Both the position numbers and the translations under genes were made by a program. Positions 10,043 through 21,536 of a DNA stretch of 64,000 nt are shown one piece after another. Under the pieces are notes generated by a model. That model saw only the letters and a list, made by a program, of their open reading frames with translations. It made no database searches and was not told where the DNA came from. Every line of letters starts with the position of its first letter. Position 1 is the stretch's first letter. Source of the DNA: Lantana camara (Eukaryota; Streptophyta; Magnoliopsida; Lamiales; Verbenaceae); contig CM074858.1 in NCBI GenBank assembly GCA_037501455.1, positions 20,200,501 to 20,264,500 on the forward strand, read 5' to 3'.

Positions 10043-10764
10043 TGTGACGCCCCGTATTCTCGAAAGGCATCCCGATGACATTTACAAGTAAGTCTCTACA
10101 CTTGTGTGTGTTTAATTTAAGAGTTCTTGAATTATGTGATTTAATGTAAATTCAATTTAATATGTGTTCATTCGAATTATTCTAAGATTAATTGCCAACT
10201 TGATTAATTACGCGCATATTTAACCCTAACCTTCTAATTTGATTTAATTCAAATTTATTCCATGAAATAATTGTCAAGTTGATTTTAAATCCATCATGTT
10301 ACTTAACTCGTTTAATTTCGGTTTACTTGAATTCCTTGAGATTTATTGTCAATCATGTGTTTACGAAGTGTCGTTAAATTGTATGAAATGTTTTTAAAAT
10401 TAAATTGAATTAAACTCTAATTGGTAAATCTCTCTCTTTCATTTTAATTTATAAAATTTATTCGGAGCTTGAATGTTTATTCGTAACTTTACCAATTTTA
10501 TTTACGATTATTTGTACGCGATATGTCTCTTTGCTACGCGATAAGGATACCCGGTAGTATATAGCTTTTGCTCAAGACACATTTCTCCCAATCTCTTTTC
10601 TCTCTCTCTCTCTCTTCTCTCTCTCCCGGGGGTACTATGCGCGGCTTTGGTTACGAGCCCATAACTCGATCGTTTCTCGATGGAATTCAACAAACGAATA
10701 GTCCATTTCGATTATCTCGACGAGACGTAAGCAAGAGTACCAATTTCACAGCCTAATCACGAAC

Positions 10765-11340
10765 GGTGGTGGAGTTATGGCCGGATTTCAGAAGCAGCGA
10801 CGGAGCTGTCAGACCGCCGCCACTTCGCCGGCCTTCGCGGCTGTTTTCGGCCATCTTCTTGTTACACGCGCCACATGCCCAGAAAGAGGACTTCCCGGTG
10901 CAGCATCTGATGTCAGCGGCGCGTCCATCCGGGCCGCGACGGCGCCGCACGCGCCGCCTGAAGCTCGCGGCGGCGGCGGCCGTTACTGTAGCGGCGGGTT
11001 TCGCCGCCTTCCGGCGGTGTTTTTCGACGGGGCTTGAAGGTTACCAAGGTTTTTCGACCTCCTGAGTCCATTTCCGGCATCAATTTCACCAAATCTTGGC
11101 TGTAGGTGGTGGTTCCGGCGACGTGGGCGGTGGCAGAAACTTTGACGGCCAACGGGGGCCTTTTCCAGCTATCTTTTGGCCTCGGGCTCTTCACGAAAGT
11201 TGTTCGGAACGACGAGAGCTAGTGGCCTATGATCAGGAGACTCCAGATTCTATAGTTTGGCGGCGGATCACGGCGGCAAAGTGGCGGTGCAACGGCGGCG
11301 CTAGCTCCGAGGATTTTTCCGGCGAGCTACCTTAGGGCTT
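10765..11340 (+). other. GC-rich CGG-repeat segment in the D LTR
   Basis: This segment is much richer in G and C than its surroundings, with many CGGCGG runs. It creates overlapping open frames on both strands (for example 10766-11065 and 10777-11037) that are Arg/Ala-rich and mutually contradictory. I treat these as composition artefacts. The segment may be a structured leader region of the element RNA. Confidence 0.6.
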
Positions 11341-13898
11341 TCGAAGAGCTCATCATGGGTAAGGCAATGGCTTTTACGGATCACATTTTGGTTCACCGGT
11401 TTGGAAGTAATTTGAGTTTGAAGATTTAGGGTTTTCGTGTTCGTAGATCTGAAATTGGAGGAGATTGACTTGGAATTTCTAGAAATTGATCGAGGATTCG
11501 GAACGGGCACGAAGACTTCATTCAGGAATGATTTTTCGGGATTTTTCCAGCGACCTTCGGCGGCGGTCGGGCGGCGGTCCGGCCAAATTTCGGCAGCTGC
11601 AGTGGTGGCGTTCCTTCGGCATCTGGTCAGAATGTTCGTCTCGTTGTGGTGAGTTCAACGCCACTTTCCGTTCGTTAATCGAACACTCGATCTATTTATT
11701 ATGAATTATTTTGCGTAATTGTGATTATTTGAATTAATTGTTTTAAGTGCAAGTAAATTGGTTATTGTTGGTTTGTTGATCGAGATGTATTCTAATCGTA
11801 TATGAAAACATGTGTTGAATGGATTGTGGTATGCATGAATGTTTCGATTTACAATTTGAATGCTGATGTGATGAATTTATACTATGTGTTTAGATATGAA
11901 GGGGTGTTAATGTAATATATAGAAACTAATCTTTTATGTGACTAAATGAAGTTGAATGATATTTTAGAAGAACGAACATGTTGTGATTTCTCTATATGAA
12001 TTTGAGACGTTCTCAATGTTATGTTTGTTGTAAATTGTGTTTCAAATATAAAATTGAGATACATGAAAGATGCTTGAATAACTTAAGACTTGATGCATGA
12101 TAGGAGTTAGAATTGTAATATCTTGATTTACTCTTACTACTTGAAAATGGTATATTATGAATTATGATAAATTGATAATTGTCATGCTTGTAAGTAATTA
12201 ATTCCTAGTTGAATAATTGTATAAACACTTTAAGCGAACAATTATGCTTAGTAATCAACTAAGGGGATGTATGTGTAATAATTCTAAACTTTTATAAATA
12301 ACTTAGGGGATGTAAGTGTAATATTTATGAAACTATGAATGTGACTTGAGCTTGTGTACTAAACATGTTGTGAAGTTGTAAAGTATGATCTTAAGTGAAT
12401 TAAATGCACTCTTTATTTGTATCAAGCATGCCATCTACCTATAACAACATTATATGTTTATATGATCAAGTTGCTCTTACTTATGCACTTTATAACTCGA
12501 CATGAACTTGATGCTTAATTCTAATATTATAATTGAACCTTGTGACATTGGATGATGTAATATGCATTTCGTGAATACATTGACTTCCTAAATTGATCTT
12601 GCATCTTTGGATATGGAATTGCATGATGGTTGCTTGTAAATATGACCTTGTTGAGCATTGATATGCCTTGAATGACCACGACACCTTATCCAAGCACAAC
12701 ATGAACACTTATGCATGACCACGATCATGTTGAGCAATGCCGTGCGTCTTGTTTGGTTCATATAGAGTCAAAGTCTGGGCTTCTGTATGTCTTATCACAG
12801 AGTTTGGTGGTACCGGTGGGCCCGAGGTTTAGAGTGTTTGGCCCTTCACACTCTCAGACTCTACTTTCACGAGGTGAGGTTTAGGATTTTATATAGTTAA
12901 GCGACCTATGGCCTTAATATAATGATTTCAATCCTTGCATGCGGTTATATACTATGTAAGATTAAATATGTGTTGGATATGATATGATTATGACCTTGTG
13001 GACCATCCCTGGTTTTGAAGAAAAATTAAGTATTAAGGCATATGTAAGCTATTTTGGAAAACTCTGATATGTTATGATTCTGTAGCGAGTTGCCATGAAA
13101 TATTGGTATCTGTATGTATGTATGTTTGTTGATCCGAGGAGCTATGGGTAAGGAGCCCGCGGGACGGTTAGGGCCGTCGGGGATATACCTGTGCGTAGTT
13201 GCATTTGAGATATCATTGCGTGACCTTAGGGCGATGAGGGAGGCGTGATATCTTGAGCCTTCGGTGTACAGCCGGGGAGGACTCTTGTGGGTTCGCTACC
13301 CCTTGAGGGTGTGTATGTATGTTATTGATGGTTAGGGCCAACGCGTGGCTCTTCCATCATTGGAGTAGAGGATGGATTGATTCTGCTTTATGTTCTGTTC
13401 AGTTATGAGGAGTAAAGGTTGGAAGCCCGTACTCGCCGGGTATATGTTATGAATGTATGGGATTTGTGAAACGGGATAGGCTTCTCTAAATGGTTTTCCA
13501 AACTTATACTATTTTGGGTATTTCAACTGTTTTGGCGTGCAAAACCCTAATCCCGGTTCATGAGTCCACCCTTATGATATGTGTTGTGCTCTATATATAT
13601 ATTGTGGGTGTGCGTTAGCCCCCTCACTCAGTCAGTTGACTAACACCTCATTTTATCTTTTAGTAGCAGGTTCTTTTGGCTTGAGCTAGGCGGAAGTGAG
13701 TCTTCTGAGTCACACTTGTCAGTCTAGTAGGTGTTAGGAGGCATTTGTCGCATACTCTACTTATTTTATGTATTTCTGTTTCACATTTGCAGATTATGTT
13801 TATGTTCTATTTAGACTTCAACCCGTGTGGGGTTAGTAAGCTAGTATTTGGTTGTTACTAGATATTGATGATATTTATGTTATTTATTATGTTGGATT

Positions 13899-14008
13899 AT
13901 GTATGTTGATATTCGGGATTAGGTATCTATGCTAGTTGAACCCATCACCTGCTATGTATGTTGATATTCGGGATTAGGTATCTATGCTAGTTGAACCCGT
14001 CAACTGCT
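13899..14008 (+). repeat. 55-bp tandem duplication in the D LTR
   Basis: Two adjacent 55-bp copies (13899-13953 and 13954-14008) begin TATGTATGTTGATATTCGGG and differ by only a few bases, so the duplication is recent. Confidence 0.92.
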
Positions 14009-14226
14009 TTGCATGTTTTGTTTTAAATGCTTCCGCTATCTATTGTTGTTGGTTTTAATTGCTTCCGCACTCTGAGTTTGTCAAGTTAGATCCGCCTAGC
14101 CTATTGTGTTAGTTGTTCTCCCGTTCGTTATGATTCGGATTCGGGCATGGACTTTCCATTTTGTGACCGGGTCTGGGTCTGGGTCTTAGTGCGGGGGATG
14201 TGGCATCCTCCGTTTGGGGTGTTACA

Positions 14227-14231
14227 CGTAG
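14227..14231. repeat. Predicted right target duplication of D (CGTAG)
   Basis: These are the five bases directly after the terminal CA of D. The partner copy should precede the 5' LTR of D outside the window, so this is a prediction. Confidence 0.5.
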
Positions 14232-14500
14232 CCACGCGGGACTGTCCGCCCATCCCTCCCGCAACCGCGCGGGAGGCAGCCCGCCAGCGCATAGGCACGC
14301 CCGTACACTCCTCCCGCAACCGCGTGGGAGCCTGCCGGGCCACGCCCGCCGTTCCCGCCCAGCGGCTGCGCGCAACGCGTGCGAGTATGCGCCCCATGTG
14401 CGCGCGCTGGCAGCTCACGCTACCGTCGCTGCGCGCGCGTCCATGCGCGTGATGCTGCGCGGCTGCCGGGCATGGTCTCGGGCGGGCGTGTAGTCCGTTT
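14227..14500 (+). other. GC-rich variable island of the copia leader (alpha copy)
   Basis: A strongly GC-rich stretch has repeated hairpin-forming modules such as CTCCCGCAACCGCGCGGGAG (near 14256) and a variant near 14310. The same modules occur in the leaders of copia-1 and copia-3, but order and spacing differ. Long open frames here are compositional. Confidence 0.75.
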
Positions 14501-14870
14501 CGGTCCGTTCGTTTCGTGATCTTGATTTTCGTGTTTAGTCCAATCCAATCCCAATTTAATTTTTCTGTAAAATTTTGTTTTATTAAATTTGAATTATTTT
14601 TAAAATAATTGTTTAAATTGGGATTTTGAAAAATTAAGCGATTTAAATTTTGGAAAAATTATAAACTTTATTTTGTGAAAATATTGAAAGAATAAAATTA
14701 TTAATTTTCAGAAATTAATTGGAATTTTATTAGTTTATTGTTTTTCGGGTTTTATAGAAAAGGCTCTTGAACAAGAATTACATCTAAGTCATGTTTTAAG
14801 CTATTAGAGCTTAAAGCGAGAATTTTAATTTATTGGTTAAATTTAAATTCTTGCTATTTATGCATGTTAG

Positions 14871-15212
14871 GTGATCATGGGTTTAGACTTATGTATGGTT
14901 TTAATTTATGCACATGAATTGTTTAAATTGAGGTTGGAGCCCTATAGTTGCATTTTTCAATTGAGGTTGGAGCCTCACTTATGTGTGTACTGTTATGTGA
15001 TTTATTATGTGGCTTTCCATATTACTATCTTTGAGGCCGGGGTATGCCCCGTGTATTTGTCTAAGGCCAATATGAAGATTGAGCCTTATTACTTTTCAGT
15101 ACTTTTTCATTTTTTTGAGAGTAGAATAGGTAGTGAGGTTTTTATTTTGTTTTTGGAGACAATGCACCAATGGAGTAAGATGGACCATATTCAAGTAACA
15201 AGGAGGCCATAA
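14871..15212 (+). CDS. Leader open frame of copia alpha (conserved in three copies)
   Basis: The 113-codon frame begins MIMGLDLCMVLIYAHELFKL and lies about 4.7 kb before gag, or 1.3 kb before it if solo LTR F is removed. It includes a duplicated motif, FKLRLEP then FQLRLEP, from a small direct repeat. Homologous frames exist in copia-1 (36694-37026) and copia-3 (49050-49235, truncated by a stop). I recognise no domain. Shared ancestry of the leader alone could explain the conservation, so a coding role is unproven. In alpha it would be cut off by insertion of F. Confidence 0.3.
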   Translation: MIMGLDLCMVLIYAHELFKLRLEPYSCIFQLRLEPHLCVYCYVIYYVAFHITIFEAGVCPVYLSKANMKIEPYYFSVLFHFFESRIGSEVFILFLETMHQWSKMDHIQVTRRP

Positions 15213-16336
15213 GTGTAACAGCCCGAATTTTTAGATCAGGATAGCACGGGTAAGTAAAGGGTTAAGAGGAAAGCGTTTATAGCCTTAGTCCTTTATACAT
15301 TTCATTCTATGTGAATTATGTGCATCTATGTTTCGATTTATAATTGTGCCTTTTTTAGAGAACCATATCACTATTCATTCACCGAACCCTAAACCTTTAC
15401 CTAAACCTTGAAAACACCTTAGAAAGCTGATTTCTATATTTTTCAAACTCATACCATAGCTTTCCTCATTCCGAAATACATTTTTAAAATTGTTTGTTGA
15501 AAATTCCATTTAGGTCCCTAGTTACTATTCATCTTTAATTGTAGGAATTTTTGAAACACTTTTACCTATTCAATATTGGGCTCGATAGAATCCTTGCAAA
15601 ATTTTATGAATTTTGGTATGATTTCCAAACCCTAATTCTTAACGTAGCTTCCATAGAAATCAAAACCAGCCGAAAAACCCTAATTTTACCCTAAATTAGA
15701 AATTTCCAAATTTCAACGTTTTTCCTATACAATATTATAACCATTACGATCCTTGGATTATTTTATGAATTTTAGGATCTTTTCCAAACTCTAGTTCAAA
15801 CCCTAACTCGTTTTATAAAATTTTCTTTATTTTTCTCAAAGTACTATTTCCACCAGTAAAAACTAATTTTCAATCCGTACAACATTTGGTATACAATATT
15901 ACAGTCAAAATGATCCTTGAATTATTTCAAGAATCATGGACACTTTCTCGGAAATCAATTCACATTCTAGCTTCGTTTATGAATTTTATTGTATTTTTCA
16001 AAATTCCCGAACGACTACTACTTTAAATGTACGCGTTCAAACGTTAAGTATTTATAACCTTTAGAAAGCCCTTTCGATTCTCTTTCTTTTGAAATTTCTC
16101 TCATTTCAAACTAAAACCTATACATTCTTCTACGAATTTATTATCATTTTCATCCTATTTTAGAATTATTTTTATTTTGTCATAATTACTAGATTAATTA
16201 ATTATATCTTAGTTATACACCTAAGTATACAACTAAACCCCCCCCCCCCCCCCCTAATAAATGAACCTAGCTTACTCACACCATGATTCATCTAATTAAG
16301 TCTCTAAAATTGCAACATAAGTCCCCAAGACATACC

Positions 16337-16345
16337 TATAAATAG
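16337..16345 (+). promoter_or_regulatory. TATA box of solo LTR F
   Basis: TATAAATAG is followed after about 45 bp by a pyrimidine-rich patch, a common plant core promoter layout. The orientation matches the LTR. Confidence 0.6.
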
Positions 16346-18072
16346 CCTCCCAACTTCACACAAAAATCACACCACAGTCTTCCACATCTCTCTCTCTCTC
16401 GTGACCCTCTCTCCCTCTCTCATAAGGTAAAATTTTCTTTTATTATTTCATGCTTTATGTTATGTTTTTAATATAATAATATTAGTAGCATGCTTAGGAA
16501 TAATAAAATTATGCTTTAGGCATTTATTTTTATAATATATATGCATAATTGTTAGCTTTATGTGTAATGTGCCTACATTATGGAATTTTATTTAAATAAT
16601 TGCATGAATTATGATATGATGTAGCATGAGTATGTATTTAAATAATTATGTTCTTATTTGATTAAATTTATACTTAGAATAATTTATTTGGATTTAATTT
16701 ATTATTAAAGTGTTACATTTGAATTTAATTATATGTTATGAATTCAAAAATTTATTGAAAGTGATCATGAACTAGTATGAACATCTTCATAAGCTTAAGA
16801 ACACATTCATAATGTTCTTGAATCAAAATCATGTGCACGTGTGATAGTGTATGTTTAATTTTGTGTTATAAAGTGTTTAATTCATAAGCAATTGAATAGT
16901 GAATGTTTTTAATAGTAACTTTGACTTTTTGGTCAACATTTAATTAAATAATTTCGAAATTAATTATAAAATAGGATTTTGGAATTTTAAATAAAGGTTT
17001 TTCCAAATTTATTCAAAAATTAATAAAATTATAAAAATAATTTCAAAATCAACCTACATTGTTGAATTAAATTCTAAATTTAATTCCTATTACTCTAATT
17101 AAGGTCACAACATGATTAATAAGTATTTAAGTGATTAAAGAGTTTTTGAAACATAATTAATTAATTAAATTTCCTTAAACAATCAAAATTAAATTTTACC
17201 GGGAAATAATTTCTAAATGTTATAAGAATTTTTTTTAATATGTTATATTTCCTAAACCTTATGTGATTGTTTGATTAGAATAATAAGAACCTAGTTCTAA
17301 GTCAATAGTAATTATTTTCAGGCGACAATTGCACTGAACAGTGGGATCCGTTCCAATCTGTTTGAATTTTGATACTAGGTGAGGGTTAAAACATTTTCAA
17401 CTGGAATCATGCATATATCTATATCTAATTATAAAATGATTTCCCAATCGACCTATCTATTATTTGATTTCCTATCTATACATATTAATATAATATGATA
17501 TTCCTCTTTATGCGGAAAATACCAATAAGTCGGAATCAGGATCTTATCCGGACATTATATACTTCAGTCCTATTAATATTAAGAACTGATTCCCGACTAA
17601 GCAAGTAAATCATTATTATTTATCAAAATGGGCCCGGCGTGCAGCTTTGTCGAGCAATACACGGAAGGCATCGGGCCGAGGGTATTGTTGGTGCCACAGA
17701 CCGCCACCAACTCTTGGTAGTGGTTTAGCTGGAGGTTAGTTACTCCACGCCAAGAGACTTACAAGGGAGAATAACCTCCCTGGGAGAGATAGCTTCCTCC
17801 CACATATTACATATCGTCGGTAGGGTTTGCTCCCCTACTAACACTACGGTGTTGTGGAGTTATTATCATATTTAGTTTTATTAAAGTACTGGTGCCTTGA
17901 TCAGCCCGGCACTATTTTACAACTATTTTAAGGAGATCGGAGGGAGACGCCTTACTTGCAGGCGGTACAAATCTTTTATTAAACGGTTCATCATTTATAA
18001 ATAAACTCCAAATACCCCTATCCTGGTTTCTAACTTATGAACCATATCATATTTGTTATATCCTATTGCTAT

Positions 18073-18077
<5 letters not shown>

Positions 18078-18113
<36 letters not shown>
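18078..18113. repeat. AT dinucleotide microsatellite
   Basis: An uninterrupted TA/AT run of about 35 bases inside solo LTR F. Confidence 0.95.
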
Positions 18114-18115
<2 letters not shown>

Positions 18116-19017
18116 CATATATATATATCTAAATCTAATCTCCCTTCACTTAGTCACTTTGACTAATTCCTCACCTGTTTTTAAATACATGATTTCAGGG
18201 AGCGAGGACAACGACACCTAGAGGTATCTTGAAGCTATAGGTGTCATATTTATTAGATCAGATTTAGATTAAGATCATTTAATCCTGATCATGTATATAT
18301 TGCTAATAAATTGCTCTTATACATTAACTCCGTACATTACGCTACCATATTACCCCCTTACAATATCATGCACCATTTTGTGTGTTATCATGTTGCTTGT
18401 TGCAAATTTTAAATTCTTTCATTTTCCGCTGCATTTTATCCTACGCTCTACTTAAATACCGTCTATACCGTTCGCCGTAGTATTTCTCGAGTGCTAGGTC
18501 TCACATCCACTCGAGGGTAGTACGGTGCGGGAGTTGTAGTATTAGGGGGCCCTACAATAAGTGAAGACCCCCCAAAGTGTTAGGGAGGGGAATCTCAATT
18601 GAAAAATGTAATAGAGATAGGGCTCGTATTTGGTTACTGCTTTCCCTTATGTGATTTGAACTGTTTATGTGGCATGTATGTTAGAGCTTGTGATTGTGGA
18701 GTGGCTCCCACATATCACGCATAAGATAGGTAGAACCCATGATCATCACATGTTAGTATCATGCTAGGACATGTTATCTGCTAAGTGCTTGTGGGAAATG
18801 CATTTAAGTTGTACTTGCATTACTCAAGACTAATTAAAATTGGATAACATATATGTTGGTGTGGTCGAACCGGACAACTCTCCGGTTGATTCGAAAATTC
18901 CCGTTAAATATTAAGCTAATCTCGAACAATAGGTATTTAATTTGAGGTGCAAATTTTGAATTAAATTCCTAGCATTCCATCAATAGGTTTTAAGTTTAGT
19001 AAGTGAAGCTAGTTATT

Positions 19018-19337
19018 GTCCGCGAGTCGTGGGATAGCTAGTGGAGCTTATTAATTCTTAGTTACCTAATTGATCATTTTAAATGATCAATATTTCGTGG
19101 TCAATTTTGGCAAGGGCGATGTCGGCGAGTCGTGGGTCGTTTGAACTAAGTTTTGATCATGATCTTATGATTGATGGGTCTAGCTTAATGCCTAAGTAAA
19201 TATGGATGTCGCACGTGTCGTGGGTCCATATTGAAAGATAGGTGATGCAAAAAACAATTACTAAAAGTTCTAAAGGTGTTAGAATTGGTAAGTTGTACCT
19301 ACCTAGGGTTCTACTTAGAATGCCCGCGAGTTGTGGG
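19018..19337 (+). repeat. Four-fold leader motif GTCCGCGAGTCGTGGG (alpha copy)
   Basis: Four copies at 19018, 19121, 19208 and 19322, about 90-115 bp apart, are embedded in unrelated sequence. Copies 2-4 differ by a few bases. The same four are present in copia-1 and copia-3 leaders. Confidence 0.88.
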
Positions 19338-19543
19338 TTCGAGGTAAAATGCCTAGGATCTTAGTACCCATTGGGAAGTGTGTTCCTCTTAGATCTTTGG
19401 GAATTATAGATCTTTGAAAAACAGTGGGTGCTACATTAGATTAAAGACCTTATCTTTTGTATATCGTTATAATTCAGCATGCTCACTAGTTCTCTGTTTT
19501 ACCATTTAGGTCGTAAATTCTGTGATTCTCTACGTGTTTTGAA

Positions 19544-20946
19544 ATGGCAACCAAAAACCCTCTTGTATCGATCCTCGAGTCAAACAAGTTGATTGGTCCC
19601 AACTATTCTGATTGGCTGAGGAATCTAAAAATCATTTTAGATTCTGAGAAGAGAACTCATGTTCTCTTCGAAGGGGAGCCTAGTCCCGAAGGGGAAGCTC
19701 CCACTCGGGCCGAGCGGGACGCGATGCAGAAGTGGAAGGATGATAATCTCCAAGCCCGTTGCCTTATGTTGGCTAACATGTCTCCGGACTTGCAAAGGCA
19801 ACATGAGGCCATGGAATTTGCTTGGGAGATTTACAACCACTTAGAGCAACTTTACCGCCCTCATGAACGTGTTACAAGGTATAACACTTAAAAGGAATTA
19901 TTCCACTTGAGAATGAGGGAAGGATCAAGTGTCCATGAATATGGACTCAAGTTTCTTGCCCTTACTCAGAAACTTGCTTGCATGGACATGCTACTGAAAG
20001 ATGAGCTTTCAGTGGACTTGTTGCTAGCCTCGCTCGCACCATCATTCAACCCATTTGTCCTTAACTTCAATATGAATCATGCTGGTGCTACTGTAGCTGA
20101 GCTGATTTGTCAGCTTGTGACTGCTGAAAGCACGATCAAGAAGGACAATAAGGTTCTGATAGTGAATGCTCCATCTTCCTCTTCTGGGCCTTCTAAAGGT
20201 AAGGACAAGAAAGCCCAAAAGAAGAAGAAGAAACCCCTTAGGCCCACTGGTGGCATTTCGAAGGGGAAGGCCCAAAAGAAGAAGCGTGATCAGAAAGAGG
20301 ATGTTTGCTTCCATTGTGGCAAAGCGGTACATTGGAGGAGAAACTGCCCAGAGTACAAGGCTACTCTAAAGGAAGGTATGTTTCTCGTTGAAGTAAATCT
20401 TTCTATTAATTCTGGTTCTTGGGTACTTGATACCGGTTGTGGAGCTCATATCTGTAATGATGTACAGATGCTAAATACAGTCCAACAACTCAGAGAAGAA
20501 GAATGTGTCTTGAAGATCGGCGATGGTTCAAATGTTGAAGCCCGAGATTTAGGCACAATTAAATTAGATATAGGTAGTTTTGAGTTAGTTTTAAATAAAG
20601 TCCTTTATGTACCGAACATTATTCGTAATGTAATTTCAGTTCCAATTTTAGATTGTGAAGGTTATGAAACTTATATTAAGAATGGTAAGTACTTTATCAA
20701 ACGGAACAACTCTTTCGTTCACATCGGTACTCTAAGTAATGGACTTTATCTAACTCAGAATATCAATATTATGAATATATAACGAGAAACTAAACGTAAG
20801 AGAGATGACAAAGTTTCAGCTCCCTTATGGCACGCTTGATTAGGACACATTTCCAAAAACAGAATTAGCAAGATAAACACTTTAGGATCATTCTCTGAAA
20901 ATGATTTCAAAGAGTTAACTTCTTGCGAGTCCTGTCTCAAAGGAAA
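19544..20946 (+). pseudogene. gag: Copia alpha gag and protease, broken by three stops
   Basis: The frame begins MATKNPLVSILESNK and encodes the capsid region of a copia Gag, then a basic Lys-rich stretch and a CCHC zinc knuckle (CFHCGKAVHWRRNC) that binds RNA. The aspartic protease signature VLDTGCG follows. The reading frame continues into the GAG-pre-integrase motif WHA.LGH...CESCLKGK and ends at the junction with gypsy beta. In-frame stops lie at 19889-19891, 20780-20782 and near 20837; two of the three can be explained by C-to-T change. One knuckle glycine is Val here. This product cannot be full length. The ATG agrees with the intact starts in copia-1 and copia-3. Confidence 0.92.
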
Positions 20947-21536
20947 GGCATGGTTTGAGTGGATAGGGCTCTTGAAGAGAGTTACCTTCGGTACTAGCTT
21001 TGCTTACCCGAGGGTACTAAAAACTATTCCGTTACAATCGAGGTACGAAGGAAGACTTTGGTTGTGTGCTGCTAACGGAGAGTGGGAATCTATGTCTCTA
21101 GTAGTGCCTAGTCACGAGACTAATCTCACTCATGGTTTCAGAACTTGAAGAACCGGTAATGATGTATTGGCATAAGAAGAGATGTTGTGGACTTTGTGTA
21201 GTAACGTCAATGTGCCATCGGTTGAAGACCGAGCATCAAGAACCGGTAGGATTCTCCAACTACTTCCAAAATCTATTTGGAAGTGGGAGCAAATGGCTAA
21301 GGACTTGTGTCCGGTTTGCTAAGGGTAAGGGGATTCACTCGGATTTGGCAAGTGCCACCAAACTACCGGGATAAGAGAAGTCTTCCTTATTTCTAATTGA
21401 GGAAGTGATATCCCGAGGAGTCTACAGCTCACTTGGATCAGAGTAGCGCAGCGGAAGCTTCGAGTTGAGTTCGTTCCAGAGTCGTTCAGATCCTACTGCA
21501 GGACCTGAGGACAGGTCCTTTTGAAGGAGGGGAGTT
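20947..21536 (+). pseudogene. Gypsy beta integrase fragment and internal tail
   Basis: Frames shift several times, but the zinc-binding N-terminus of a gypsy integrase is legible: WHKKR...C..C.RLKTEHQEPVG at about 21165-21255, then a degraded LLP...WKWE block near 21260-21290 and a DFVSG-like remnant. The same relic lies on the minus strand in gypsy A at about 26001-26250. After it comes a non-coding tail with a nested hairpin (CGGGATA/TATCCCG outside, CTTCCT/AGGAAG inside, about 21367-21415). No catalytic core remains. Confidence 0.75.
21521..21536 (+). other. Polypurine tract of gypsy beta
   Basis: GAAGGAGGGGAG lies directly before TGTAACATCC. The mirror copy in gypsy A is at 25763-25781. 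Confidence 0.85.

Larger units (their letters stand above)
1..14226 (+). mobile_element. Ty3/gypsy-like LTR element D, 3' part (interrupted by E)
   Basis: This is the right-hand part of a large LTR retrotransposon. Bases 1-149 and 8686-10042 are internal sequence, and 10043-14226 is its 3' LTR. The 5' LTR lies to the left of the window. Element E inserted between 149 and 8681, and the internal sequence resumes after a GAACA duplication. The LTR begins TGTGACGCCCC and ends TTACA, and a polypurine tract precedes it. These ends resemble those of the other long-LTR gypsy-type elements here. No recognisable pol domain is left in the visible internal sequence, so placement in Ty3/gypsy rests on LTR ends, PPT and shared tail structures and is inference. 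D inserted into the GC-rich leader of copia alpha, so CGTAG at 14227-14231 should be its target duplication. Confidence 0.75.
10043..14226 (+). repeat. 3' LTR of element D (4.18 kb)
   Basis: The LTR begins TGTGACGCCCC after the polypurine tract and ends GGTGTTACA. It contains a CT-rich run at 10595-10625, a GC-rich CGG-repeat zone at about 10765-11600, a donor-like GTGAGT at 11649-11654, an acceptor-like TTTTAGTAGCAG ending at 13669, and a 55-bp tandem duplication. The end at 14226 is supported by the switch to the leader of copia alpha. Confidence 0.82.
15214..18556 (+). mobile_element. Solo LTR F (3.34 kb) inserted in the leader of copia alpha
   Basis: F begins TGTAACAGCCC, ends CCCTACA, and is flanked by perfect ATAAG duplications (15209-15213 and 18557-18561). 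The empty site is visible in copia-1, where the same leader reads through without interruption. I see no primer-binding site, polypurine tract or second LTR inside, so this is a solo LTR left by LTR-LTR recombination. Contents include a 17-base C tract (16238-16254), a TATAAATAG box (16337-16345), a CT-rich patch (16385-16420), a donor-like AAG|GTAAAA (GT at 16427) and an acceptor-like TTTCAG ending at 18198. There is also an AT microsatellite (18078-18113). Related by its ends to the other long LTRs here. Confidence 0.9.
14227..20946 (+). mobile_element. Copia element alpha, 5' half (leader, gag, protease)
   Basis: This is the plus-strand 5' half of a Ty1/copia element of the same family as copia-1 and copia-3. 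It starts inside the GC-rich leader because D inserted there, so the 5' LTR and PBS are left of the window. The leader is split by solo LTR F. Gag and protease follow from 19544. Similarity to copia stops at 20946, just after the GAG-pre-integrase motif, where gypsy beta begins. The missing IN-RT part is found inverted at 39953-41941. It is older than copia-3, with several nonsense changes. Confidence 0.88.

Noticed and set aside
10766..11194. Three overlapping Arg/Ala-rich open frames in the D LTR
   Set aside because: GC-rich composition keeps all frames open; the translations contradict each other and none looks like a protein family.
15214..18556. F as a full element with two short LTRs
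   Set aside because: No internal direct repeat, PBS or PPT could be found, and the target duplications fit a single LTR.
20042..20332. Leu-rich minus-strand frame inside gag (also at 34954-35244 and 47116-47406)
   Set aside because: It is the antisense shadow of the Lys-rich gag linker: poly-Lys codons read as Leu/Phe on the other strand.
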